Notes: generated by a model not told the origin, from the letters alone. Positions 27,656-37,845 are shown, counted from the first letter of the stretch. The stretch is 64,000 nt of DNA from Lactobacillus sp. S2-2 (GCF_021698855.1 NZ_WWFA01000002.1:180799-244798); one strand, 5' to 3'. Numbers and translations: made by a program.

Positions 27656-28369
27656 ATGAGTTCATTAGTAGCATCAGGAAAAACCAAAGAGTTATTTGAA
27701 ACTGATAATCCAAATATTTTAAAGGTTCACTATACTGACCACACTACTGCAGGTGATGGTGAAAGAAATGAAGTTATTAATAATAAGGGAAAAATGAATA
27801 ATGAAATTTCTAGCCTGATATTTTCATATTTAAAACAACAAGGAATTGAAAATCATTTTATAGAACAAATTTCAGATACAGATCAATTAAATAAAAGAGT
27901 TAATATGATTCCACTAGAAATTGTGGTGAGAAATTACGCTGCAGGTCATTTTCAAAAAAGATTTGCACTAAATTATTTAGATAATTTAAAAAAACCAGTC
28001 GTTGAAATGTTTTGGAAAAATGATGAATTACATGATCCTTTTATTAATGAAGATGATGCAGAAGCTCTAGATATTATTAATGCTAATGAAATTAAAGAGA
28101 TTAAAGAAAACGCCTTAAAAGTAAATCAAATTATGTCTGATTTATTCGATAAAATGAATTTAATTTTAGTTGATTTTAAATTAGAATTTGGATTTGACAA
28201 AGATCATCAAATCATTCTAGCTGATGAAATTTCACCAGATTCTTGTCGAATTATAACTAAAAATACTAAAGAGTCTTTAGATAAAGATATTTTTAGAAAG
28301 CAAACTGGAGATATAATGAAAGGCTATCAAATCATTCTAGATAAATTAAAACAAGAAATTATTTTATAG
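27656..28369 (+). CDS. purC: SAICAR synthetase
   Basis: A 237-aa phosphoribosylaminoimidazole-succinocarboxamide synthase that joins CAIR and aspartate using ATP. It starts with the GKTKELFETDNPN element, followed by DHTTAGDGERNE, the conserved VVRNYAAGHF and the C-terminal LADEISPDSCRI. The length is standard for bacteria. It starts at ATG 27656 after AAGGAGA, ten bases from purK. Confidence 0.97.
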   Translation: MSSLVASGKTKELFETDNPNILKVHYTDHTTAGDGERNEVINNKGKMNNEISSLIFSYLKQQGIENHFIEQISDTDQLNKRVNMIPLEIVVRNYAAGHFQKRFALNYLDNLKKPVVEMFWKNDELHDPFINEDDAEALDIINANEIKEIKENALKVNQIMSDLFDKMNLILVDFKLEFGFDKDHQIILADEISPDSCRIITKNTKESLDKDIFRKQTGDIMKGYQIILDKLKQEIIL

Positions 28370-28381
28370 GAGTAATTAAAT

Positions 28382-28630
28382 ATGTATTTAGCTAAAGTAA
28401 TCGTTACTAAAAAAGCTTCAATTTTAGATCCACAAGGAGAAACCATTAAAAATGCTTTGCAAAATTTAGATTTCAAAAAAATTGATGATGTTAAGCAAGG
28501 AAGTTATTTTGAAGTAAAAATTGATGCTGATAATCAAGAAAAGGCTGATCAAATTACAAATTCAATTTGTAAAGAATTACTCGTAAATCAAAATATGGAA
28601 AGTTATAAATTTTCACTAGAAGAGGTATAA
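28382..28630 (+). CDS. purS: FGAM synthase subunit PurS
   Basis: An 82-aa small subunit of the three-part formylglycinamidine synthase. It begins [24 protein letters not shown] and has the KQGSYFEV segment typical of PurS. It bridges PurQ and PurL. It lies between purC and purQ, each a few bases away. Confidence 0.95.
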   Translation: MYLAKVIVTKKASILDPQGETIKNALQNLDFKKIDDVKQGSYFEVKIDADNQEKADQITNSICKELLVNQNMESYKFSLEEV

Positions 28631-28632
28631 AG

Positions 28633-29307
28633 ATGAATTTTGGAATTATTAGTTTTCCAGGGTCAAACTGTGACTGGGATTTGTATTATGCAATTAAAGA
28701 TGAGCTAAATGAATCATGTAAAATGATTTCATCAGATGAGACTAATTTGGATGAATTTGACGTTATTTTAATTCCAGGCGGATTTTCTTATGGTGATTAT
28801 TTAAGAAGTGGTGCAATTGGAAGTTTAGCTTCTGCAATGCAAGCAGTTAAAAAAATTGCTAAAGAAGGAAAAATAATTATTGGAATTTGTAATGGATTTC
28901 AAATTTTAACGGAATCAAATTTATTACCAGGATCATTAATGGTTAATGAACAACCAGAATTCATTTCTAAATGGCAAAATTTAAAAGTTGAAAATAATCA
29001 AACAATTTTTTCAAATAAATTTAAAAAAAATCAAATTGTAAAAATGCCAATTGCTCATGGTGAAGGTAATTATTATTGTGATGAAGAAACTTTAAAAGAA
29101 CTTGAAAGTAATCATCAAATTGTATTCCGTTATGAAGATAATCCTAATGGAAGTGTTAATGATATTGCGGGCATTACTAATAAAGAAGGCAATATTTTAG
29201 GTATGATGCCTCATCCAGAACGTGCAGTTGAAACAATTCTTGGAGGGATTGATGGATTAACTTTATTCCAATCTCTAAAAAATACTAATAGTGAGGTCAT
29301 AAAATGA
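28633..29307 (+). CDS. purQ: FGAM synthase glutaminase subunit PurQ
   Basis: A 224-aa class I glutamine amidotransferase providing ammonia to PurL. The nucleophile Cys is in [10 protein letters not shown] (about residue 86), and the catalytic His and Glu are in [10 protein letters not shown] near the C-terminus. FPGSNCDWD near the start is also typical of the family. The triad is complete, unlike in the CarA-like protein elsewhere in the window. It overlaps purL by four bases (ATGA). Confidence 0.97.
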   Translation: MNFGIISFPGSNCDWDLYYAIKDELNESCKMISSDETNLDEFDVILIPGGFSYGDYLRSGAIGSLASAMQAVKKIAKEGKIIIGICNGFQILTESNLLPGSLMVNEQPEFISKWQNLKVENNQTIFSNKFKKNQIVKMPIAHGEGNYYCDEETLKELESNHQIVFRYEDNPNGSVNDIAGITNKEGNILGMMPHPERAVETILGGIDGLTLFQSLKNTNSEVIK

Positions 29308-31523
29308 TTGAAGAAAAAATGAAATATTCTCCTGAAGATATTAAAACCAAAAAGCTTTATCTTGATATGGGATTAACTCAAGAAGAGTATGATATTATTT
29401 CCAAAAAATTATTAAATCGACTACCTAATTACACTGAAATTGGATTATATTCTGGAATGTGGAGTGAACATTGTTCTTATAAGAATTCAAAACCAGTTTT
29501 AAAGAAATTTTGGACTGATGGATCAAGAGTAATTCAAGGTCCAGGTGAAGGTGCTGGAGTTTTAGATATTGGTGATGATCAAGCTATTGTCTTCAAAGCT
29601 GAAAGTCATAATCATCCCAGCTTTGTAGAACCATATGAAGGTGCAGCAACTGGTGTTGGTGGAATTATTAGAGATATTTTTTCAATGGGTGCTAAACCAA
29701 TTGCTAGTTTAGATAGTCTCCGTTTTGGTAGTTTAACTAATACTAAAAATAAATACTTACTTAACAAAGTAGTCGCTGGAATTGCTGGATATGGTAATTG
29801 TATTGGGATTCCAACTGTTGGTGGTGAAATTGAATTTGATGATTCATATAATGGGAATCCACTAGTAAATGTTATGTGTATTGGTTTAATGAATCAAGCT
29901 GATATCAAGCAAGGAAAAGCTACTGGAAATAATAATTCAATCATTTACGTAGGTGCTAAAACTGGTCGTGATGGAATTAATGGTGCTTCATTTGCTTCAA
30001 GCCAATTTAGTGAAAATGAAGATAATGATCGTTCAGCTGTTCAAGTTGGTGATCCCTTCATGGAAAAATTATTAGTAGATGCATGTTTAGAAATTAATCG
30101 TGATTTTTCAGATGATTTAGTTGGAATTCAAGACATGGGTGCTGCTGGACTAGTTTCATCTTCTGCTGAAATGGCAGCAAAAGATAATAGTGGAATTAAA
30201 ATTAATTTAGATCTAGTTCCACAAAGGGAACTCGGTATGTCACCATATGAAATTATGCTTTCTGAATCACAAGAAAGAATGTTGTTATGTGTTAAAGATG
30301 GTGCAGAACAAAACATTTTAGATGTATTTAAAAAATACAATTTAGAAGCTGTAATTATTGGAAAAGTTAATGAAAACAGTCAATATTGTTTAACAATGAA
30401 TGATCAAGTTGTTTGTGATATTCCAACAAGATCTTTAGTTGATGATGTACCAACTTATACTCATGAATTAGTCAAACCAGAAAGATTGATTAATCCAGAT
30501 ACTAGTTTTGATTTTGAAGTAGAAAATCCTTATGAAACATTAAATAATTTATTATCTCAACCAACTATTTCATCTAAAAAGAGTGTTTACCAACAATATG
30601 ATTCAAGAGTACAAACTAATACAGTAGTTGATTCAGGTAGTGATGCTGCAGTAGTTAGAATTCGTGGAACTAAAAAAGCATTAGCAATGACAACTGATTG
30701 TAATTCAAATTATGTTTACTTAGATCCATATCAAGGTGGCCAAATTGCAGTAGCAGAAGCTGCTAGAAATATTATTGCTAGTGGTGGTACTCCAATTGGA
30801 ATTACTAATTGTCTAAATTTTGGTAATCCAGATAATAGTGAAAGTTATTTTGAACTAGAAGAATCAGTCAAAGGTATTTCTGATGTTTGTCAAAAAATTG
30901 ATGCTCCAGTAATTGGTGGAAATGTATCACTTTATAATGAAACAGATGACCACTCAATTAAACCTACTCCAATGATTGGAATGGTTGGATTAATTGAAGA
31001 TAATAAAAATATTATAACTCAAGACGCAAAAGGATCAGATGAACTAGTTTACTTAATTGGTGATACTTTTGATGACTATAGTGGTTCTGAAATTCAAAAA
31101 ATGTTAGTTAATAAGATTACTGGTGAATTAAATCATTTTGATGTAAATCAAGAAATTAATAATCAAGAATTAGTTAAAGATGTAATTAAAAAATCCTTAG
31201 TTAAAAGTGTTCATGATTTAAGTGAAGGTGGACTAGGAGTCGCTTTAACTGAATTACTTCAAAAAAATGAATTAGGATTTAAAGGACAAGTTGATTTAAC
31301 TAAAAAACAATTATTTTCAGAAACACAATCAAGATTTTTGATTAGTATTGATTCAGCTAAGCAAAGTGAATTTGAAGCAATCATGAAAAATAGTGCTAAC
31401 TTAATTGGAAAAACTAATGATATTGAATTGGTTGACTTAGAACTTAGTGATGGTAAGTTACTTGGAAATATGATGGATTTAAAAAAATCTTGGGAAGAAG
31501 GATTAACATGCTTGATGAAGTAA
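29304..31523 (+). CDS. purL: FGAM synthase subunit PurL
   Basis: A 739-aa small-type PurL, the catalytic subunit that needs PurS and PurQ. It has [21 protein letters not shown], the [10 protein letters not shown] segment and a second ATP-binding half with [15 protein letters not shown]. Duplicate AIRS-like halves are visible. The start ATG 29304 overlaps the purQ stop. Its own last 16 bases overlap purF. Confidence 0.97.
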   Translation: MIEEKMKYSPEDIKTKKLYLDMGLTQEEYDIISKKLLNRLPNYTEIGLYSGMWSEHCSYKNSKPVLKKFWTDGSRVIQGPGEGAGVLDIGDDQAIVFKAESHNHPSFVEPYEGAATGVGGIIRDIFSMGAKPIASLDSLRFGSLTNTKNKYLLNKVVAGIAGYGNCIGIPTVGGEIEFDDSYNGNPLVNVMCIGLMNQADIKQGKATGNNNSIIYVGAKTGRDGINGASFASSQFSENEDNDRSAVQVGDPFMEKLLVDACLEINRDFSDDLVGIQDMGAAGLVSSSAEMAAKDNSGIKINLDLVPQRELGMSPYEIMLSESQERMLLCVKDGAEQNILDVFKKYNLEAVIIGKVNENSQYCLTMNDQVVCDIPTRSLVDDVPTYTHELVKPERLINPDTSFDFEVENPYETLNNLLSQPTISSKKSVYQQYDSRVQTNTVVDSGSDAAVVRIRGTKKALAMTTDCNSNYVYLDPYQGGQIAVAEAARNIIASGGTPIGITNCLNFGNPDNSESYFELEESVKGISDVCQKIDAPVIGGNVSLYNETDDHSIKPTPMIGMVGLIEDNKNIITQDAKGSDELVYLIGDTFDDYSGSEIQKMLVNKITGELNHFDVNQEINNQELVKDVIKKSLVKSVHDLSEGGLGVALTELLQKNELGFKGQVDLTKKQLFSETQSRFLISIDSAKQSEFEAIMKNSANLIGKTNDIELVDLELSDGKLLGNMMDLKKSWEEGLTCLMK

Positions 31524-32941
31524 AAGGATTAAATGAAGAATGTGGAATCTTTGGGATTTTTAATTCAAATGAAGCTGCTAAGTTAACTTATGAAGGACTT
31601 CATAGCTTGCAACATCGAGGTCAAGAAGGAGCAGGAATTGTATCTTTTGATGGTGATGAAAGACATACCTATAAAGGATTAGGATTACTTTCTAGTATCT
31701 TTAAAGATACTACTATTTTAGATGATTTAACTGGAACTTCAGCAATTGGACATTTAAGATATGCAACGGCTGGAAGTCATGGATTAAATAATATTCAACC
31801 ATTTAATTTTCAATTACCGAATCTAGATTTTTCTTTAGCTCACAATGGTAATTTAACTAATGCTAAAACTTTAAAAAAAGAATTACTTAATCAAAATGTT
31901 GAGTTTGTTTCTGATTCTGATAGCGAAATTCTAGGAAGATTGATTGAAAAAAGTAATGAAAATACTTTTATTGAAAAAATAAAAAGTTCATTACAAAAAT
32001 TAAGAGGTGGATTCGCATTTATTTTAATGACAAAAGACCAAATGTTTGCAGCATTAGATCCTAATGGCTTTAGACCTTTAGTAATTGGTCAAAAAGATGA
32101 TGGAAGTTATGTATTTTGTAGTGAAACATGTGCATTAAATCAAGTTCATTCAACTTATATTCGAGACGTTGAACCTGGTGAAATTGTTTATATTGAAAAT
32201 AATCAATTGAAAAGTTGTTTTTATACAGCCAAAACAAAATTATCAGTTTGTTCATTAGAGTATGTTTACTTTGCTAGTTCTGATTCTGTAATTCGTGGAG
32301 TTAGTGTTCATGAAGCTCGTAAAGAAATGGGATCTAATTTAGCAAAAGAACATCCAGTTAATGCCGATGTAGTATTAGGAGTTCCAAACTCATCATTATC
32401 AGCAGCTTTAGGTTATGCAAAAAGTAGTGGTATTCCATATGATATGGGTATGATTAAAAACCAATACATTGCAAGAACTTTTATTGAACCAACACAAAAG
32501 AAACGTGAACGTGGTGTTTCAATGAAACTATCTGTTGTAAGACCAGTGGTTGAAGGAAAAGATGTTGTTTTAGTTGATGATTCAATTGTTAGAGGAACCA
32601 CTAGTAGATTTATCGTTAAATTATTACGAGATGCTGGTGCAAAATCAATACATGTTAGAATTGCTTCTCCAGTTTTAAAATATCCTTGTTTTTACGGAGT
32701 AGATATTCAAACAACTAATGAATTAATTGGAGCTAATAAAACAGTTGATGAAATTAGACAAGAAATTGGTGCAGATTCATTAGAATATCTAAGTGTTGAC
32801 GGATTAAAACAATCAATTAATTTAAATTCAGATAATGAATTTTCAGGTTTATGTACAGCATACTTTGATGGTAAATATCCAACTAAATTGTATGATTATG
32901 AAGCTCAATTACATCAAGAATTAGAAAAAATAAACGTATAA
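31508..32941 (+). CDS. purF: Amidophosphoribosyltransferase
   Basis: A 477-aa enzyme committing PRPP and glutamine to purine synthesis. After an 11-residue propeptide comes Cys12 in CGIFGIF, the N-terminal nucleophile after processing. The HRGQEGAG loop follows, and the phosphoribosyltransferase domain has [18 protein letters not shown] set the start at ATG 31508 ([11 protein letters not shown]) rather than an upstream frame beginning at 31490, because the propeptide length is then typical and GAAGAAGGA sits upstream. It lies inside the end of purL. Confidence 0.96.
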   Translation: MLDEVKGLNEECGIFGIFNSNEAAKLTYEGLHSLQHRGQEGAGIVSFDGDERHTYKGLGLLSSIFKDTTILDDLTGTSAIGHLRYATAGSHGLNNIQPFNFQLPNLDFSLAHNGNLTNAKTLKKELLNQNVEFVSDSDSEILGRLIEKSNENTFIEKIKSSLQKLRGGFAFILMTKDQMFAALDPNGFRPLVIGQKDDGSYVFCSETCALNQVHSTYIRDVEPGEIVYIENNQLKSCFYTAKTKLSVCSLEYVYFASSDSVIRGVSVHEARKEMGSNLAKEHPVNADVVLGVPNSSLSAALGYAKSSGIPYDMGMIKNQYIARTFIEPTQKKRERGVSMKLSVVRPVVEGKDVVLVDDSIVRGTTSRFIVKLLRDAGAKSIHVRIASPVLKYPCFYGVDIQTTNELIGANKTVDEIRQEIGADSLEYLSVDGLKQSINLNSDNEFSGLCTAYFDGKYPTKLYDYEAQLHQELEKINV

Positions 32942-32956
32942 TGCGAGGGTTATAAT

Positions 32957-33994
32957 TTGGCAAATAAATATGAAGAAGCTGGAGTAGATATTCAAAATGG
33001 CTCAAAAGCTGTTTTAAGTATCTCCAAAATGGTTGAATCTACTTATGATAAAAATGTAATTTCTGGAATTGGTGGATTTGGATCTGAGTATAGTTTAAGT
33101 GAAATTAATCAAACTTTTGATAATCCAGTATTAATTTCAAGTACTGATGGAGTTGGAACCAAATTATTATTAGCAATTGAAAATAATATTAACGATAAAA
33201 TCGGAATTGATTTAGTAGCAATGTGTGCAAATGATATTTTAGCGCAAGGTGCTAAGCCACTATTCTTTTTAGATTATCTTGGAGTTGGCAATTTAAAGCC
33301 AGATAAGATTAAAGAGATTATTTCTGGAATTGTTGAAGGTTGCAAAGATTCACATTTATCTTTAATTGGTGGTGAAATGGCTGAAATGCCTGGAATTTAT
33401 CAATCAGATGATTATGATTTAAGTGGATTTGCAGTTGGAGTAGCAGAAAAAGATCGCTTAATTGGTGCTGATCGAGTATCTGAAGGTGATTATTTAATTG
33501 GATTACCTTCAAGTGGAGTTCATTCAAATGGTTACTCATTAGTTAGAAAAATTATTGAAGATGCTCAATTAGATTTTAATAAAAAATATGATGATTTAAA
33601 TCAATCATTAATTGATAGTTTATTAGAACCAACTAAACTTTATTTTAAAACTGTTTATCCATTGATTGAACGTGATTTAGTAAGTTCAATTGCTCATATT
33701 ACTGGTGGTGGAATTGAAGATAATTTATCAAGAAGTATTCCAAGTAATCTAACCGCTGAAATTAACCGAGACCAATGGAAAGTTCCAGAAATTTTTAATG
33801 TTTTAAAGAAATATGGTGATTTAACACAAGCTGATGTTGATCAAGTATTTAATCAAGGAATTGGAATGATTTTAGTAATTAATCAAGATAATTATCAAGA
33901 AGTTACTAATCTATTTGATTTAAATAAGGAAGATTATTATGAAATCGGAAAGGTTGTTAATAATTCAAATGGAAAAAAGGTCGAATTTAAATAA
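32957..33994 (+). CDS. purM: Phosphoribosylformylglycinamidine cyclo-ligase (AIR synthetase)
   Basis: A 345-aa AIR synthetase that closes the imidazole ring with ATP. Family motifs are GIGGFGSEYSL, STDGVGTKLLLA, MCANDILAQGAKPLFFLDYL, GGEMAEMPGIY and ITGGGIEDNLSR. It uses a TTG start at 32957 after GCGAGGGTTATAAT. Its end overlaps purN by 26 bases. Confidence 0.97.
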   Translation: MANKYEEAGVDIQNGSKAVLSISKMVESTYDKNVISGIGGFGSEYSLSEINQTFDNPVLISSTDGVGTKLLLAIENNINDKIGIDLVAMCANDILAQGAKPLFFLDYLGVGNLKPDKIKEIISGIVEGCKDSHLSLIGGEMAEMPGIYQSDDYDLSGFAVGVAEKDRLIGADRVSEGDYLIGLPSSGVHSNGYSLVRKIIEDAQLDFNKKYDDLNQSLIDSLLEPTKLYFKTVYPLIERDLVSSIAHITGGGIEDNLSRSIPSNLTAEINRDQWKVPEIFNVLKKYGDLTQADVDQVFNQGIGMILVINQDNYQEVTNLFDLNKEDYYEIGKVVNNSNGKKVEFK

Positions 33995-34562
33995 TACAAA
34001 ACCAAACATAGCAATTTTTGCATCTGGTAATGGAACTAATTTCGAATCTTTAATGCAAGCTGATTTACCAATGAATGTTTTATTAGTGGTTAGCGACAAT
34101 CCAGATGCATATGTAATTAAAAGAGCTGAAAAATATCATGTGCCAGTATTTATTACTAAATCCGGTAAAGGAATAACAAAAATTGATCGTGAAAAATTAA
34201 TTTTGCATAAATTAAATGAATTGAATATTAGTGCAATTATTCTTGCTGGATACATGAAAATAATCGGTGAAACTCTTTTAGATAAATTTCCACAAAAAAT
34301 AATTAATATTCATCCAGCATTATTACCTCAGTTTCAAGGTAAACAAGGAATTTTAGATGCTTATAATGCTAAAGTAGATAAAACTGGTGTAACAATTCAT
34401 TTTGTTGATGCCGGAATTGATACTGGTGAAATTATTGCGCAAGCAGAAGTAAAAATATATCCAGATGATACATTAGATGATTTAGAAACAAGAGTACATG
34501 AAGCAGAACATCAATTATATCCAAAAACTATTTTAAATTTATTACAAAGAGGAGTTTTATAA
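33969..34562 (+). CDS. purN: Phosphoribosylglycinamide formyltransferase
   Basis: A 197-aa GAR transformylase using 10-formyl-THF. The N-terminal IAIFASGNGTNFESL, LAGYMKIIG and INIHPALLPQFQGKQG (catalytic Asn-His) and the later Asp in THFVDAGIDTGEII-type segment are clear. Start choice is uncertain: ATG 33969 and ATG 33939 both fit, and neither has a strong ribosome binding site, so coupling to purM translation is likely. Its cofactor would be supplied by Fhs, encoded at 46-48 kb. Confidence 0.92.
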   Translation: MEKRSNLNNTKPNIAIFASGNGTNFESLMQADLPMNVLLVVSDNPDAYVIKRAEKYHVPVFITKSGKGITKIDREKLILHKLNELNISAIILAGYMKIIGETLLDKFPQKIINIHPALLPQFQGKQGILDAYNAKVDKTGVTIHFVDAGIDTGEIIAQAEVKIYPDDTLDDLETRVHEAEHQLYPKTILNLLQRGVL

Positions 34563-34563
34563 A

Positions 34564-36096
34564 ATGACAAAAACTGCATTAATTAGTGTTTATGATAAAG
34601 ATGGAATTACTGAATTTGCTAAGGACTTAATTAAAAGAGATTATCGTATTATTTCAACTGGTGGAACATTAAGAAAATTACAAGATGAAGGCGTTGAAGT
34701 TACTTCAATTGAAAAAATTACTAATTTCAAAGAAATGTTAGATGGACGTGTAAAAACATTACATCCAAGAATTCACGGTGGAATCTTAGCTAAACGTGAT
34801 AATAAAGTACATATGCAACAATTAAAAGAAGAAAACATTGATGTAATTGATCTAGTTTGTGTTAATTTATATCCATTTAAAGAAACAGTTCAAAAAGAAG
34901 GCGTGAGTGATGAAGAAATCATTGAAAACATTGATATTGGTGGTCCTTCAATGCTAAGAGCAGCAGCTAAAAATTATCAAGATGTTACAGTTTTAACTGA
35001 TAAAAGTGACTATAGTGAAGTTATTGATCGAATTGATAATAATACATTAAATGTTGAATTTAAAAGATCATTAGCAGCTAAAGTATTTCGTTTCACAGCA
35101 GCTTATGATGCATTAATTGCTGAATATCTTACAACTGAAGAATATCCTGAAAAATTAACAATGACTTTTGAAAAAGCACAAAACATGCGTTATGGAGAAA
35201 ACAGTCATCAAAATGCTGCTTATTATACACAAGCAATTTCTGAAAAATATTCTCTATCAGATGCTAAACAATTACATGGAAAAGAATTATCTTACAACAA
35301 TATTAGAGATGCCGATGCAGCACTTCGTATCATTTCTGACTTTAAGGACAAACACGCAATTGTTGCTTTAAAACATATGAATCCATGTGGAATTGGAATT
35401 GCTGATAATTTATTAACTGCTTGGAATTTAGCTTATGAATCAGATCCTATTTCAATTTTTGGTGGAATTATTGCTGCAAATCAAACTGTTGATTTAGAAA
35501 CAGCTAATAAAATGCATGAAATATTCTTAGAAATTGTTATTGCTCCTGAATTTACTGATGAAGCTTATGATGTATTAGCTAAAAAGAAAAATATTCGTTT
35601 AATTACATTAGATTTTGATAAAATTAATCCTAAAAAACACGATGAAGTTAGTGTATTAGGTGGTATGTTAATTCAAAATAGAGATACAGTTGAAGAAGAT
35701 TATCATAATTTTGAAGTAGTTACTGAAAAACAACCAACTAAACAACAATTAGAAGCCTTGCAATTTGGTCAAAATGTTGTTAAAAACGTTAAAAGTAATG
35801 CAATCGTTATAACTTCTGATAACCAAACACTAGGAATTGGTGCAGGACAAATGAATCGAATTGATTCCGTTAAAATTGCAATTGATAAAGCAAAATCAAA
35901 AGACAACTATGAAAATGTTGTTTTAGCATCAGATGCATTTTTCCCAATGAATGATTGTGTTGAATTTGCAGCTAAAAATGGAATTAAGGCAATTGTAGAA
36001 CCGGGTGGAAGTATTAAAGATCAAGATTCAATTGATAAAGCCAATGAATTAGGAATTACAATGCTATTTAGTAAAAATCGTCATTTTAAACATTAA
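34564..36096 (+). CDS. purH: Bifunctional AICAR transformylase / IMP cyclohydrolase
   Basis: A 510-aa enzyme for the last two steps to IMP. The N-terminal MGS-like cyclohydrolase domain has ISVYDKDGI, STGGTLRKL and VKTLHPRIHGG; the C-terminal transformylase domain has QNMRYGENSHQ, LKHMNPCGIG (with catalytic Lys-His) and EPGGSIKD. It has AGAGGAG upstream of ATG 34564, one base after the purN stop. The length is standard. Confidence 0.97.
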   Translation: MTKTALISVYDKDGITEFAKDLIKRDYRIISTGGTLRKLQDEGVEVTSIEKITNFKEMLDGRVKTLHPRIHGGILAKRDNKVHMQQLKEENIDVIDLVCVNLYPFKETVQKEGVSDEEIIENIDIGGPSMLRAAAKNYQDVTVLTDKSDYSEVIDRIDNNTLNVEFKRSLAAKVFRFTAAYDALIAEYLTTEEYPEKLTMTFEKAQNMRYGENSHQNAAYYTQAISEKYSLSDAKQLHGKELSYNNIRDADAALRIISDFKDKHAIVALKHMNPCGIGIADNLLTAWNLAYESDPISIFGGIIAANQTVDLETANKMHEIFLEIVIAPEFTDEAYDVLAKKKNIRLITLDFDKINPKKHDEVSVLGGMLIQNRDTVEEDYHNFEVVTEKQPTKQQLEALQFGQNVVKNVKSNAIVITSDNQTLGIGAGQMNRIDSVKIAIDKAKSKDNYENVVLASDAFFPMNDCVEFAAKNGIKAIVEPGGSIKDQDSIDKANELGITMLFSKNRHFKH

Positions 36097-36112
36097 TAGG
36101 AGTTATTAACTT

Positions 36113-37369
36113 ATGAATAAATATCTTTTAATTGGTTCAGGTGGAAGAGAATATGCAATTGCACAAAAATTAAGTGAAGAAAAAGATTCCTTAGTTTATG
36201 TGGCTCCAGGAAACATTATGATGAATAAAATTGCTTCAAATGTTGAAACTGTTGATATTAATGAATTAGATTTTTCTAACTTAATTATTTTTGCTAAAGA
36301 TAATAAAATTGATTTAACAATTGTTGGACCAGAAAAGCCATTATCAGAAGGAATTGTAGATTTTTTTGAACAAAATAAACTTTTAATTTGGGGGCCTAAT
36401 AAATATGCTGCTCAATTGGAAAGTTCAAAAGTTTTTGCCAAACAATTAATGAAAGATGCAAAAGTTAAAACTGCAGAATATGAAAGTTTTAATAATATAG
36501 AAAAAGCATTTGCTTATATTAATAAATGTATTTTTCCGATTGTTATTAAGGCTAATGGATTAGCTTCTGGAAAAGGTGTAGTTATTGCTGAAGATAAAGA
36601 AGCAGCAATAAAAGCAATTAATGATTTGTTTAAATTACCTAATCAAACTGAATTAGTTATTGAAGAATATTTAGTTGGTGAAGAATTATCCTTCATAACA
36701 ATGATTAATGATGATGAAATTGTTCCAATGCCATTTGCTCAAGATCATAAAAGACTATTAAATAATGATAAGGGGCCAAATACAGGCGGTATGGGAGCTT
36801 ATAGTCCAGTTCCTGGTGTTAATGAAACATTAAAATATAATGCAATTAATGAAATTATAAAGCCAATTATTAATCAATTTAAGATTAAAGGAAATCCATT
36901 TAAAGGATTTTTATATGCTGGCTTGATTAAAACTAATGATAATGAATTAAAAGTCATTGAATTTAATGTTCGAATGGGAGATCCTGAAACGCAAGTTATT
37001 TTGCCACAATTAAAGAGTGATTTTGGTAAATCAATAATTGACTTATTAAATAATAAAAGGGTTAAATTAAATTGGACTAATCATAAATATTATTTAGGAT
37101 CAGTAGTTGCATCTAAAGGATATCCTAAACAATATTCCAATTATTTAAAATTACCTAAGTTTGATAAAAATGAAATGGTTGTTTATTCAGGTGTAAAAGA
37201 GCAATCTGATGAAATAAAAAGTTATGGTGGAAGAGTTTTAATGGTTGTTACTGAAGATGAACAATTAATTAATGCTCAAAATAAAGTAAACCAGGTTTTA
37301 ACTGAAACCGTTGATACTAATCAATATTCTTTTAGAACTGATATTGGAAGCAAAAAAATAAAAAGCTGA
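36113..37369 (+). CDS. purD: Phosphoribosylamine-glycine ligase
   Basis: A 418-aa GAR synthetase of the ATP-grasp fold. It starts YLLIGSGGREYAIAQKL, has VGPEKPLSEGI, IKANGLASGKGVVIA, QDHKRLLNNDKGPNTGGMGAYSP, and the metal-binding EFNVRMGDPETQVILP. It is the last gene of the operon. purA and purB, needed for AMP and one earlier step, are not in this window. Confidence 0.97.
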   Translation: MNKYLLIGSGGREYAIAQKLSEEKDSLVYVAPGNIMMNKIASNVETVDINELDFSNLIIFAKDNKIDLTIVGPEKPLSEGIVDFFEQNKLLIWGPNKYAAQLESSKVFAKQLMKDAKVKTAEYESFNNIEKAFAYINKCIFPIVIKANGLASGKGVVIAEDKEAAIKAINDLFKLPNQTELVIEEYLVGEELSFITMINDDEIVPMPFAQDHKRLLNNDKGPNTGGMGAYSPVPGVNETLKYNAINEIIKPIINQFKIKGNPFKGFLYAGLIKTNDNELKVIEFNVRMGDPETQVILPQLKSDFGKSIIDLLNNKRVKLNWTNHKYYLGSVVASKGYPKQYSNYLKLPKFDKNEMVVYSGVKEQSDEIKSYGGRVLMVVTEDEQLINAQNKVNQVLTETVDTNQYSFRTDIGSKKIKS

Positions 37370-37390
37370 TTTGAAAATCAGCTTTTTTAT
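37358..37390 (+). terminator. Rho-independent terminator of the purine operon
   Basis: AAAAGCTGATTT (37361-37372) pairs with AAATCAGCTTTT (37375-37386), followed by T; the stem overlaps the purD stop codon. Confidence 0.9.
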
Positions 37391-37460
37391 TTTTTGACAA
37401 CGTTTGATAATAAATAATGTATAACTAAATTAAAACTGATTTAGGAGATGTATAACTATT

Positions 37461-37547
37461 ATGATAATTTATAATAAAACAAGTTTTGATTGGAATTTAT
37501 ATACTGATAATATGGAAATTTTGACAAAAGAAACTTGTTTTTTATAA
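37461..37547 (+). CDS. Candidate 28-codon small ORF inside a long inverted repeat
   Basis: ATG 37461 opens a 28-codon frame, with AGGAG at 37443-37447 but a rather long 13-base spacing. The peptide starts MIIYNKTSFDW and ends KETCFL; it has no recognisable domain. It lies in the terminus gap, and the coding span nearly coincides with an 85-nt inverted repeat (37466-37550). A TTGACA at 37394-37399 upstream lacks a well-spaced -10. It may be non-coding, with the structure being what matters. Confidence 0.2.
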   Translation: MIIYNKTSFDWNLYTDNMEILTKETCFL

Positions 37548-37550
37548 ATT
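37466..37550. repeat. Long-arm inverted repeat (20-21 bp arms) in the terminus gap
   Basis: The left arm, 37466-37486, begins AATTTATAA and ends AAAACAAGTTT. The right arm, 37531-37550, is its reverse complement except for a single bulged base. The arms are separated by 44 bases. As RNA it would make a stable, AT-rich hairpin; as DNA it looks like the ends of a tiny inverted-repeat element. No T run directly follows, so a simple terminator is unlikely. Confidence 0.6.
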
Positions 37551-37597
37551 TGTTTAATATAAGCATGGAATGAAAATGAATTAGTATGAATAAATAA

Positions 37598-37711
37598 AAA
37601 AATATTAGACAAAAAGTTTTAGTTATAGATAAATATATTAAAGTTAGAAAATTTTATAAAAAAAATGGATCGAAATCTGCTGAAAAAAATAGAAATTGTA
37701 GCATTTTATAA
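37598..37711 (+). pseudogene. Possible remnant of a transposase N-terminus
   Basis: An open frame without a usable start (37598-37711) includes KVRKFYKKNGSKSAEK, which resembles the helix-turn-helix beginning of IS3/IS150-type OrfA proteins (pattern FY..NG.KSAEK). It stops at 37709-37711, soon after the similarity fades. Too short for certainty; it could be chance in AT-rich DNA. Confidence 0.2.
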
Positions 37712-37721
37712 ATTTAGTTAA

Positions 37722-37749
37722 GCTTCGCATAATATATATTATGTAAAGT
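37722..37749 (+). other. dif: dif site, XerC/XerD chromosome-dimer resolution site
   Basis: The 28-bp site consists of an 11-bp left arm GCTTCGCATAA, a 6-bp centre TATATA and an 11-bp right arm TTATGTAAAGT. From memory of published sites, the right arm matches the XerD half of the Bacillus subtilis dif at ten of eleven positions and the left arm resembles the XerC half of the E. coli dif at nine of eleven; overall identity is about 23 of 28 to each. The inner 16 bases form a perfect palindrome. It lies in a gene-free gap where gene orientation switches from + to -, as expected for the replication terminus, and xerC is encoded 20 kb upstream. Confidence 0.88.
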
Positions 37750-37811
37750 AGGAATATTTTAATCAGTTTTGTTTATGTCCTCTATTTTTTTTATTAATTT
37801 ATATAAAAACA

Positions 37812-37845
37812 AAATAAAAAGCTATATTACTATAGCTTTTTATTT
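37812..37845 (-). terminator. Rho-independent terminator of the marR-degV operon
   Basis: A 15-bp perfect stem whose core is GCTATA (37821-37826) and TATAGC (37831-37836), loop TTAC, with flanking A and T runs. It overlaps the degV stop codon and would also stop + strand transcription. Confidence 0.85.

Larger units (their letters stand above)
37370..37839. other. 470-base terminus-region gap
   Basis: No conventional gene is seen here. In order it contains the purD terminator, an isolated TTGACA, a 28-codon ORF inside a long inverted repeat, a short transposase-like remnant, the dif site, and the degV terminator. It is the longest protein-free, RNA-free stretch of the window. Confidence 0.8.

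Noticed and set aside
37722..37749. The palindrome near 37.73 kb as a transcription terminator or regulator operator
   Set aside because: The outer arms match XerC and XerD half sites and there is no T run; dif explains it better.
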